Below the pieces are notes generated by a model that was not told where the DNA came from, did not search any database, and saw only the letters and a program-made list of their open reading frames with translations. A DNA stretch of 64,000 bases from Thuidium tamariscinum (Eukaryota; Streptophyta; Bryopsida; Hypnales; Thuidiaceae), in contig OX344749.2 in NCBI GenBank assembly GCA_947034885.2, forward strand, positions 41,879,682 to 41,943,681. Reading direction: 5' to 3'. The translations under genes and the position numbers were made by a program. Below, one piece after another: positions 12,018-23,500 of this stretch; the stretch's first letter is position 1; each line of letters starts with the position of its first letter.

Positions 12018-12065
12018 CATACTTCCAACTGGCAAGAACACAGACGTTCCTGCTCGGAGAAGATT

Positions 12066-12631
12066 CTAAAGAAGTGGAGTGTACTTGCTACGAGGGTGAG
12101 CACAAGCGATCCTGATCTTGGATTCCAAATTGGAGGTGTAATTGTCCAGGGTCGACACCAATGCCTCAAGCTCCGTCACTTCTTGATCAATCTCTTCAAT
12201 CTGGTGAATACATCCACTAAGTCCATCGTTCTTCTGCTTCAATCTCTCCACGAACACGCGAAGGCCTTGTGCGAATTCGGCTTGATGGTCGTGCTCACTT
12301 GCCACTCTCAAGTTCATCCTCTCCAACAACTCATATTCACTGTTAGCAGCCTGCCGAATACACAGCGCGTCTTTCAAACCCAAATTCGCAAACACACACA
12401 AAAAGAGAATGTCCGATGCAAGAATGTCATAGATTTCAGCGACGGTCTGGGACGATCGAGAAGCTACGAAATGAGCACCTGAAGCTCGCCTTGCACAACA
12501 GAGGTGACGTTGAGGAGCAGCGTCTGCAAGGCCTTGGCAAGAGAGTCGTCGTGGTGTTCGGAGGAAGAAGACGATGGTGGCGTGATTGTGGAAGCATTCT
12601 CCTTGGTTGCAACAGCTTCAAGCTCCTCCAT
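12066..12631 (-). CDS. BLOS2: BLOC-1 complex subunit 2 (BLOS2-like)
   Basis: Two coding exons, 12479-12631 and 12066-12350, encode 145 aa. The intron (12351-12478) has clean borders (CAG|GTGCTC and CGGCAG|GCTGCT) and is phase 0. The join gives VVQGELQ followed by AANSEYELLERMNLRVASE, which matches the plant BLOS2 core. Then come GLRVFVERLKQK, IDQEVTELEALVSTLDNY and LESKI, a coiled-coil protein with the family's normal length. BLOS2 is a subunit of BLOC-1, which in Arabidopsis works with SNX1 in endosome-to-vacuole sorting. The start (12631) follows an A/T-poor leader; a longer in-frame upstream ATG (12775) would add 48 residues without family support. The N-terminus has a Ser run. Confidence in the family is high. 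Confidence 0.85.
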
Positions 12632-12842
12632 GAAAGCAAGCTGGGTTCTGAAACCCTGAAATCCCAGCAATGAAATGCTGCATCGAAGGGAGCTCCAAAC
12701 CGACAGAAGGTAGAATTCAAAGCCCTCGGGTTTATACTCCGAGTCGATCACTCCTAAATTCCTTGGGGGTATCATTACCTTAGAAAATCATTTTTAGCCC
12801 TTAAGCGCCTCTTGAATTTTGAAGATACAAGCTTGGAATTTA

Positions 12843-13175
12843 AAGAAGGTGCTTCAGACTTGGAAATTTCTCTACGTATGTATTTAATAGTCTAAAATAT
12901 CATGGTGTAAACTAAATTTTTTAATCATTTTTTAATCAAAAAATCATTATATTATTGATATAGGCCAAAGTTCAAATTGCAATTAAATGTTCAATTTTAT
13001 GAATAATTTTATTTTGCACATAAAATAGAAACTAGATTTGATAATCTTTCTTTTGTAAATTGGGATTAATTTTTAGATAATTTCAATGAATATTATTTTT
13101 ATATATAAAATTTAGATAAGAAGCATATGTTGCTAAAATATCCTATAATTTAGTCCAAGTCTTAAGCACCTTCTT
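12843..13175. repeat. TA-flanked MITE with AAGAAGGTGCTT ends
   Basis: The ends AAGAAGGTGCTTCAGACT and AGTCTTAAGCACCTTCTT are inverted repeats, bordered by TA (12841-12842 and 13176-13177); length 333 bp. The interior is A/T-rich and non-coding. Single copy in this window. Confidence 0.7.
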
Positions 13176-13309
13176 TAAAAGAAAAGTTTATAATACTATG
13201 TTAAGAAAATTCTTAGATTCTTTGTGATGATTTGAAATTTGCATTATTTTAATATGAATGTGAAGATTTTAGTTAAACCTCATACTCCTTTAAAATGCCA
13301 TCCTTATTT

Positions 13310-13531
13310 AAGGCATTGGTACAATTCAAACTTCTCTAAATGACCACTTTTTATCAACTTCAAAAATTTATAACCAATTCCACAAAGCTTCAAAAAATAC
13401 GAATCAATTTGCATTAGATGCCTACTCCACTTTTCTTTCAAGGAAAATTTACTGAAAAATACTTTAAGACAGTTTACCTCTCCAAAATTAAGTTCCAATC
13501 TTTAGATTATCGGTTCATGGACCTCCTATTT
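13310..13531 (+). repeat. TA-flanked MITE, AGGTAGGAGGTCC subfamily, partial
   Basis: This shares the body of the family (for example CACAAAGCTTCAAAAAATA and TTTCAAGGAAAATTTACTGA). It ends in a mutated terminus GGACCTCCTATTT beside TA. The left end is not recognisable. It lies in the BLOS2-ACCase spacer; the remaining 1 kb of that spacer (13532-14389) shows only a short inverted repeat around CAATTTCCACA (13730-13800). Confidence 0.6.
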
Positions 13532-14389
13532 TATACTTACACTGATATGTCCAAAACTAAGTTTGTGAGGAGCTTGATTTCAAAGTGTGATTGCTTCCAT
13601 ATATTGTACTATGTATACCCTATGTGAACTTTAAATTCAACATACATTAAGTCATTCTTGTAAAAAAAAAGGTGCCATGTGTCATCTTGTGAATGGTGTG
13701 AGGTGACATGGACCCCAAGAATCTGATGTGGAAATTGAATTTCAACACCTGAGTGTCAAATAGACCTTCACACACGATCTTTTGTTTTCAATTTCCACAT
13801 GAATAACCAATAAAACTTCTAAGGTGATTTTATGTAGCTTGCTGAAATATTCATTCCATGTGCTAGCATTGCCTATCTACCGAAAAACTTTCAAACACTG
13901 GCTCAGTTTTGTGAGTCACTGTAGCACTCAATTTGCACAATTCAATAGACTTGACATAAGAATTTATAGATATGGTTCCTGTACTAAGTTACATTGAAAT
14001 CAAAATCACAATTTGAACAGCAATAATTACGACTATGGCCTCATGTTTGTAAGACAAGAAATCCAACATTGATAACTGAAGAGTCATTCCATTTTCTCTA
14101 ATCGTCTACCAATCCAGCAAAGAAGAGGGTCCAACCACTTCTCTGGTAAAGAAAATTATGCATAACTTATAATCACGTGCATTTTAAGCCTACAAGCTGT
14201 GACACTGAAAGAGGTCTACGCCTAAATTGGATTTTTGTAAGCTTCATATACATAATCAGACGGATATTGCAGAGGCGGATCGAATAAGTTAGGTGGAGAA
14301 TTTGATGCAACAATTCAATAAAACTCGACAGGAACAAGTAAACCTGTTTTGATTCTGGCAAAGACAAGCAGAGGAATGAACTACAGCGA

Positions 14390-14395
14390 TTTATT
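14390..14395 (-). terminator. possible poly(A) signal of the ACCase gene
   Basis: AATAAA on the minus strand lies about 150 bp downstream of the ACCase stop codon, a normal distance for a plant 3' UTR. Plants use loose signals, so this is only a candidate. Another AATAAA lies just past the stop (about 14532-14537). Confidence 0.3.
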
Positions 14396-14540
14396 TCTTC
14401 GCTTCCAAGGAAGTAAGTATGTGCAAAAATGAGTATTTTGGCTCAATAAGAGCCAACAATAATGAGAACAATAATGAGCAATATATACCAAAGTATCTAA
14501 AATCTAATGCACCTATTCACAAAGGAACTGGTTTATTTTA

Positions 14541-17500
14541 TCAATCTAGGGATACATTTAATGCTCGTTTTAGCTCTTCCACCAATTGGGATCTTGTGGA
14601 TGCATCAACCTGCAGAGAACGAACAAACATCACCAAAGTGTTTAGTCTTCTATTACAAATCGTTCAATGCAACATCAAAGACTTTAGAACATACTCAAAT
14701 CACGTCAAGGTGATGATATGGTCATATTCATAAAAATGATGTGTTTCAGAGTGCCAAAGCTGTGATGATCAAGTGCTTAAAGCTCTGAAAACTAAGACAG
14801 GCATTGATGTTTACCAGCCCAACTTAACTAAAACCCACCATTTTAAAGAGTACGAGGTTCGACTGCTTACCGAGCGCAGGAGTGCGTTCAAACCCTGAGG
14901 TAGAGCCTTCAATGCAGCATCTGAGGATCCCAGAGCCACCATGTCGTTCACCAAGTGCCTTTCATGGAGCTTCTTCAAGTGCTCTTCCAAACCTGTTGGA
15001 TTTCGGCTCCACGCCAAAAACAGAGTGTCATCTGCCCATTCCTGAGGTCCGCTAGTTGATGAGGTAGAATATAAGTCTTTAATCAAAGCCAAGGCTGCAG
15101 AATGGGTCAAATCTTGACCGCCAGCAACTTGAAGCTGCTGGATGAGGCTTTCCTCTGCAAGCCTCCTCTTCAACCGATTGAAGAAGAAGTTCCGGGACTC
15201 GGCCCAATCCACCACCTGCACATTGTTTGCATTTCGTCATCCACAAAGTCTCGAACAAAAAGCACAAAAATCAGTCTAGCAATATCCGTTACTACTTCTG
15301 TTCTGATAACGGAAATAGGATCCCCACAACACTCAATTCTTCATTTTGCCCTTTCTCTAAAAGAGCATTCTAAATGTCCTGCGTGGTTGCCACAATATAT
15401 TTGCACACTTGGCACACATTTTACATGTATCATAGTGAAAGAATTGGGACCCAGGTGGTGAGATTAAAGAGGTATATGTGAACAGCAACGCACCTTCTTG
15501 ATGACTCCCTTGGCAGCCATTCGGTTCGGAGTATCGTGAAGCTCCATGAACTTGATGGCCATTTGCTTGTACACAGGGGTGAGGGCTTTCTCCCGGGCCT
15601 TGATTTGCTGGTGGATCCTATCAGCCGCAGCGCTAGGTGCACCCTTGAGCTCCTGGAGCTCTTGCTTCAATGCTACGAGCTGGGGATCAATGCGGTGCAT
15701 ACACTCCAAAAGCTCCCGCATCCTGAACTTGATCTCCACCATCCCTTCAGGTTCCAAAACCCCTCCTCTGGCGGTCTTCTCAGCGTACATCTCCACCTTG
15801 TCAGAGTTGATCTTGCTGTCCACCACCACCCAAGCTCCACCACGAAGCTCGCCGGCTTTCGGAATGAACACAAACACAGGTTGCTGATATACTCGCAAAT
15901 GCTCCACGATCATGGAGCCCGCTTGTAAAATGCCTTCAAAGAGATCACGCTGCCCGCCTGAGAAGCCTCGCCAGTTCGCAAGGATGAAAAGCGGAAGCCC
16001 TTCCTTGTTGAAATCTATCAACGCTTGAGCCGTTTTTTGAGCAGAATCAGGGAACCAGACTTGCCCAGCTTGGGGCACCACGCGCTCATGGGAGTCAGGC
16101 TGGCCAGGATCCGCAGGAATCATTTGTGTAACCGTCTGTGTCTCCACTGCCACAACTCCAACTGGAATGCCACCCAATCTAGCCCGCCCAGTCACTACAG
16201 TCTGTGCCCAACCTTCCAGAGTCTCGGTAAAGCTTCCCTTGTCAAAAATACCACCCAACCACTTTCCATTGCTGTCTATTCCCCGAATTGCAGCACGAGG
16301 ATCGCAAGAGCTCTCAGGGGTGTATTCCACTGGCCTTTCAGGAGGATCGAGAGGTTTCAAGCAAGGAAGAGGGCCTCCCACATGAGAAGGCACATAGCTC
16401 AACCACTTCAAGATTGCAGAAACGCCTTCAAGGTCGTCCGGAACGGTTAAGTGGACAACGCCATTCACAGCCATCACCTTCGGCCCTCCCAACTGCATGT
16501 GCGAGCTGTAGACTTCTCTCCCCAGCAGCTTGTTAAGAGCTGAAAAGCCTGTCAAAATGATGGGCTGGTCCAGCCGCTGAATGCACCGCATGCCAAGGCG
16601 AGCCAAGTAAGCGCCGATGCCGACAGTTCTCCCTGAGACGTACGTCAGAGTGAACGTTTCACGGTAGGCTTTTGAGAACGCCCCTGCAATTGCACCACTG
16701 CCTGACAAGCACTCCACTCCAAGTCCATCCTGCTTGCCAATCACATCCTCAATCACGTATCTCACCTCTCCGGAGTCCAGCTTCAGTTCATGCGCAACAA
16801 CGGAAGATGAGAGCCGCTCGTAATCTTCTGGTACCAGATACAGGTACTTGAAGCCTTGTTCAGGCGAGGAGTCTTCGGCCCAACCGATGCGGAAGCAAGC
16901 GCGCACTTCTTCGGCTACTCCAATGCGAGCACCTGAGTTGGCTGCGAGGTAGATAAGTGGCAGCTTCTCACGGCATGCCCAGTCCGTCATGGACTTGAAG
17001 AATATATCTTCCTTCGGCCCAAACGAGCCTGCACTGAAGGTTACATCGTTGGAGACGACCAACACTTTGCGCCCCTGAGGAAACTCTGGGGTGCGCATTT
17101 GCAGCAACCATCCTACCATACCCACATTATTGCTTGAAATAGGGCGATCAGACTCCACGAGGTCAGTGCCCCAGCTTCCGTTTGAATCCGCCAGCACGAG
17201 TTCGGTGGCCTTGAAAATTGGCGAAGAGCCTTGCTCTTTTTCAGAAGAATCTGCCCAGCTTTGACGCAGAACTGTCTCAAACACCTGAAAGGATGAGCCC
17301 GGTCACATTCGTGAGTTCCAGTTGGCATTCAATATTAACTAAACGATTGATGGTTCAAAAATGAAAACTGCAACCCAGATCAGGCCAAATTTTGTAACAC
17401 TAAATCAGTGAAGAGCATTACAAGTGCTCGTCACAAACAAAATAAATTTGCACTCCAGGGTAAGCGGAAGTCGTACCAAGGGGAAATCGTAGCAGTAAGT

Positions 17501-20500
17501 CGTGTTCTGGCGCCTCGCTGCCAGACGCTTCTGATCAATGGCATCCAAGGATTTGTACTGAGTGGACAGCGGCACACCATGGAGCGGCCCAAGCACAGAA
17601 CTGAATGGTGAGCAGTACACCACCTTGCCTGAATCCTTGTCTTGAGCTTCCCTATACACCTGCATATCGCAGAATTACAACGTTCAAAAGCTGGGACATA
17701 AACTATGTTGTTTCATCTGAAACATTGCAAAATGTAACGCTCTCACAAAAAAGAGATGAAAAGCAAAGTTACTAACCTGGACTGTGCAAGTGTGACCAGT
17801 GGGGTTAGAAACCACAACACGCCATGCACCATTTCCTGCCTGTAGCTCTTTCAGGCGAACACGGAACTCCCAACCAGCAACTGCAAGGCGATGCATGCGT
17901 GCCCCCAGTTTCGAGTAGATTTCATGTGCCAAACCTTCCAGCACCTGGACCACATTCTCCACTTCGTTTGTAGTGCTGGCTTTCTCATTGCTGCGGAGCA
18001 CCCAATTTTCAACATCAGACACAGAAATTCTAAATTCCTCGAACACCTGAAATGCCTTAGAAAATGCTTAAAGGATCTGTTTCAGATAGGTCTCAAGGAA
18101 CAATTCTAGACGACGCCAGGATCAATGTTTAATACCTCAAAGCCTGAGACAAGTCACAAAGCTCCTGAGCCCTGAGGATGCAGAGGTACATGTGGATGTG
18201 ATCAGCCTTGCCATTAATATCGTGGACGGCCAACTCTAACTCGTCCAGGGCTCCTTGAAGAGACTGGGTGATGCTTTCCTCCACTCGCGTGATGGCCTGC
18301 TCTGACTCTCCATTCTCATCCCTCGATACGGGTTGCCGGATTAGAGCCCTCAAGAACATCCTACGCGTCCTGGTCTTTCCGTCAGTGGCATTGTAGATAT
18401 ACCACTGCCGGTTGCGTGATGGTGCGTACTGCATACCTGTAAAACCCTTGAGCTTGACCTGCAACAGAGACTCTAACATATGAGCGATCTATGTTCTACA
18501 ACAACCGATTTCAAAATTGCAGAGGTGATTCATATCCTCAGAAGGTTGGTCTTCACAACTTTGAAATGAAATTTTCTCACGAAAGAAATCGTCTCAATAA
18601 GATGGAAAAGAGAGAAAGAGGATTACAAGCTCGAGAAGATTGGATAGCGGTGGTTCAACATGTCGCTGAAGAGGCTCCTCAGCAAAGTAATGGTGATCAT
18701 TAGACCACTGGAAGCAATGCCGAGTCGGTGCACGACCTTCGTCACGCTGAATGATGCAGCTTACCACCCCTACACCAGAGACTTGAAGCATGGCGCCCAA
18801 GCTCTCACCCTTGAGAGCCTTGGCCAGTTTCTGGACTCTTTCATTGATTTGGTCCTCGTCCCCACTGCTTGGTCCATCGAGAGATTAGAAACCGAGGAAC
18901 GAATATCACAACTACAAATCCAAGATTATTCAAATTTGCACGCAAAACTCAAAACAGGAATAAAAGAAAGAAAAAGAAAGAAAAAATTCGAAACCAACCT
19001 GTCTTGAAATGCACTCATGGGGTTGTTGATGCCCACTAAAGCCACATGAAGAACATTGCCAAACCCACTTGGAGCACCAACGAAGGATGGCTTCCTACGG
19101 GGGCTTCCAGCAATGTTACTGTGGGAGGACGATACTGCAGATGCTCTAGTGGTTGGTGCAAGATTGCTTTCAGCGTCCTTGAGAGCAGCACTAACGGCAT
19201 TGGAGAGCACCTGGAGAGACGTGAGAATCACCATAGCTCCCCATCTCATGACACCTCGGCTATCGTCGTCCGCCACCTTTGAGGTCCTCAATGTCTCGGC
19301 AGTCGGAGGAGGATGCTCTTCCCAAAACTGCCAGGTCGCAATCAACCCTGAGCGGTGCCATTGCATCCTCACTGAGCCCTTCACCAGGTATGGCTGCATT
19401 GTCCAACAGAACAATTATCACTAACAACTCACAATTGAAGACAGGCTTCATGTCCATTGAATTCTCTAGATCAGAACTTTGCAGAATTTTTTGAAGATAT
19501 TTTTACATTATTGGATCAGACTGGCTAAGGTTATTGTGAACTTCACCAGTTTAGAGGATAAACAGAAAATAGGCTTACCTGGTAGAGCCTGCGAATGTAA
19601 CTCTCAATGACACGGCGCTGCAAGGTGTGGTCGCTGTGATCAAACAAGGCCACCAGGGCATCCTCAACAGGCAATGGTGCATCCACCAGAGCCTCCATAC
19701 GCTCCTCAATGGCACTCCGTCGCTTACCAGTGTGGTGACCTTCTCCTCCATCCTCGGTAAACATTTCCAACTCAGACAAGTTTCGTGCAATGTTGGACCG
19801 AAGTTCACTCAGTTTCGTCTGCTCAAGCAGCTGACTCGCCCGCAAGGCCAGCTGCACACATCGTAAACATACTCAGTACACAACCATCTTGGACGGCAGG
19901 CGAAAAAACAGACACTCCATAGCCGTTGGTATAGAAGAGTAGAATAGATGGAAGAGAACTAGAAATTATACCTCAGCGTAATTGCTGTGATTCAGCTCTG
20001 CAAAACGGATGAGTTGCTCACGGTAGGCAGCAGGGTTGGGGTACACTAAAGCTCCCATCAATCTCAAGATGAGTTGGTTTTTCCTCTTGACCCCCTGGTG
20101 AGACAAAACAATATCCACCACCTTTGCCAGGTCTTTCTTATGTTGCTGTCGCAATGTTTCAATGACATCAGCCTGGAATCACCAGAGGAGCATGCCAGTT
20201 GTTAGCCTCTTAGTAATAGCTTCATTATTAGAAATTTAATGACCACGATGGCTGATCAACTTTCATCTCAAAATCATCTCATGTTTCCACGAAATAGCGT
20301 CACAATGTGAAGGAACTACTCTGAAGAAAGTCAGCACATACGTCTGCCTCCCGAACCATACCTGATCGTTTTCATTGAAGAGTTCTTCCACTTGAAGGTA
20401 CCCGTTGAAAAGAGTTTGAACAATGTTGCTCGCATGTCCTTCTCTTCCACCCTCATAGGATTTGGATAGAAATAGAAGAGGTTCCACGAGGCGTTCTAAT

Positions 20501-23500
20501 GTCACTCGGTCGTTCTCAGGGGAGTTTGCTACGCAAGTCTGCAGAAAATGGGAGCTCAGTTGAGAATCACCAAAAAAAAGAAAGTTGAAGCTTAAAATAG
20601 AAGTTTCAAGCACAACATTTAGATGAGATGATGGTCATACCTCGATGATTCCAGTGAGTGCCTTGGCTGGGAAATCTGGTCCCTCACCATTCTGCTGGAA
20701 ACTCGTCTCATATTCACGAAATTCGGCATCAAGCTGCTCACACAGTACCAAATGTTGGTCAGTCATTCATTAACAAAGGAAATTCACAGAACATTTCCAA
20801 GGCATTGATTGTGAATTTCCCAACCTGTGCTTTCAGGTCCTTTGGAAGTCGAGTCGCAAGAACAGCCATGCATTCCTGCCACTGTAGCAAGGGTAGTTGA
20901 GGGTCATCCAAACAGGTGAGCACGGTCTTCACCACCTGCAAGAAGGGTATCCAACTTGTAATTAGTTCCAGTTAAGAGGTGCCCCTTTCAACTTTACAAT
21001 ATTGAGTCCATTGATGACTCAGTGCGTTAGTTGCTCAAAAAGCAGGATAAATTGAACAAATCGGATATTTTCACCTTAAAATATCCTAAAACAACTTCAC
21101 TATCGAATGTGCCCATACCTCATCAATATCATGTTGGTAGCCAGCTAGGATGTTCCACGCAGCATTGAGGCTATCGGCGCAGCGTTGGTGAACTTTAGCA
21201 GCACGGGCTGTGGGCAGCCCCAAGGGGGGGAAGTCATCCTCAAAAGGCAGGGCCTTCCTCACAGCCGAGGGATCATCAAGATCCAGGGAGGCTATGAGAT
21301 CTCCACCCTGAAAAACAGAATCAAATCACAGCATGAACAACAAAGAAAAGGCTTGCTCGCTATCTCCGACTAAGTTAGCTTGGATCGGTGTCAAAATAAT
21401 CCCAGGAAATCACATACCAGCATAGCCGAACCCTCAGACAATCTGAAATTAATGGTTCCAGCCGCCGGGCTCAAAAGTGGCATGCACATCTTCATGACTT
21501 CGACCTCTGCATACGGAACATCGGCGTCTACATGGCTGCCATTCGCTACTAGAAAACGCATCAACTTGCAAGGCGTTTCAGCAATTAATCGAGATGGGTC
21601 GTGATCATTCTGCACAGCAAGTCATACACAGCCAGTTAGAAAAGGTGAACCAATAAAAATGTAATCACTACAAATGTCCAGCAGATGCAGAAGCATAGTC
21701 TCATATCAGGGATTGCAAACCTGCAGAAGGCATGTGCGTCCATCAATAAGCAAGCGAGTGCCGGCTGCCTCTTCTTCTGCGTACACAACATGACTGTTCC
21801 CATCCAGCTGCACAGCCAAGCAATTGAAAAGGCCACTCTCAATATCTGAGAAATTTAACTGCGGCAATAAATAAAGAGAGACGTACATAAAAAGCTTTTG
21901 TCCATTTCATTTGACTTTGACCCACTCAGAACTGCTAGAAAAAAACTAGGACCAATTTGGACCTCTGTAGTGGTCAAGAGGCCATACTTGGACAAGGAGA
22001 CCCCCATCTCGAAGAGTGTGGGCTTCAGCATGCACTTCGGATTTATTCAACCGCAGACGATAGCTGCCTGGCCCTCCTTTAGTCAACTCAACATTGTACT
22101 TGATCCCTTCAATGTTCAGAGAGATTTGAAAGTCGACAAGTGAGATATTCTGCGAGACAGCCAAAAACAAATTAGAAGTCCGGATATGAAACCTTAGCAG
22201 TGAGAAATCAAGCATCGTGTTTTAAAATCGCTAGGCGATGTTACTTCACGTACCTTGGGTGGAATTTGGCCCTTCTCCAAGTAGCCAATATACTCCGTTA
22301 CACGAGCTGCAATAAGACTGCTTGCTTTCTGGTAAGAAGAACCACTCAACCGTTCAGACCGAGTCCTCTCCACATGGAGAAATGAAAACTAAGCAGTTCT
22401 CCAGTAATCTCTCCCTGTTGTGAAGTTTAGCTCAATGAAAACAAAACCAAGTAAAGATAATAGAGTCAGCTTACATATAGAGCACCCCCCACAACAGAAA
22501 TCTCCCAAGGAGGTCTCTCTGCTCGCACTCGCATAGCAATTCGGCTATCCAACCACCCTGTATGGATCTTGTTGTCTCTGTATTCAGGTGCCTGCACATT
22601 GACAACGGACATTGCAATTAATGATTGCACGTTCTGCAGCGAATCCTCTTGCATTCTCATACAATAGTACTGAATGAGCTTTGATTTACTACTACCCGTT
22701 GTCACAAGAAAGGTGAAAACGCTTACATGCAGAATATCCACGGTATAATCCACGTTTGTGCGAATCTCTCCTCGAATGTGAAGCTCCTTGAGCCCCAGCA
22801 CCATGTTGGCAATGGCCATTGGCCGTGTCTCTCCGAAAGCGAAAACATGACCTGTTAACAAACAAAGAGTTCACGAACTATGTAAGGTGTCCCAAAGACT
22901 GAAGACCCCAGTCCACTGTCTCAAATGGAGATCTTTCGAAGTGCTTTCGCTTTTAAGGGCTTACCAAATTGAGAATCAGAAAATTCGTGAATGCCACCTC
23001 CAGACTGCCAAAACCACCAACCATAGAAACCAGAATGAGAAAGCTTTTTTCATGTTGCCTTCACAATCAGCGGATTTTCGAAACGAAGTTCGAACTATTA
23101 AATCTCTCTCAATCAACTAATCTAAGTCTCTGGGATCCAGCCGTACACTTCATTCTGAAAACTTAAACTTTTGAGCACTAGGGAAAAAGACTGCGAGTGT
23201 CGCAAGAAATACTAGATTCACAAAAAAGTAGTCGGCGCAAACAATGAAAAAAATGTAGAGAGAAGGCGATACCTTGACTGAAAAATAAGCCCACACATTG
23301 GGTTTACTTCTGAAACTAAGTTCCTGCAAAATACAAAAACAATCGTCAATTCCATACTCCCATCGATTTCTCACACCTCATTCTTGCTAAAATTTGTACC
23401 CAACACAATCCAGAATGTTCAGGATGAGCGGTAGAAAAACTACCTGGACTTGACCACTGGTGGGCTTGAAGCCGTCATCAGGGTCTTCACTAGTGACCCG

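Noticed and set aside
13730-13800. Inverted repeat around TGTGGAAATTGAA
   Set aside because: Short and single; no target duplication and no other copy in the window.
15500-17300. Long open frames on the plus strand and in other minus frames across the large carboxyltransferase exon
   Set aside because: They are antisense or shifted shadows of the 597-codon ACCase exon and encode nothing recognisable.
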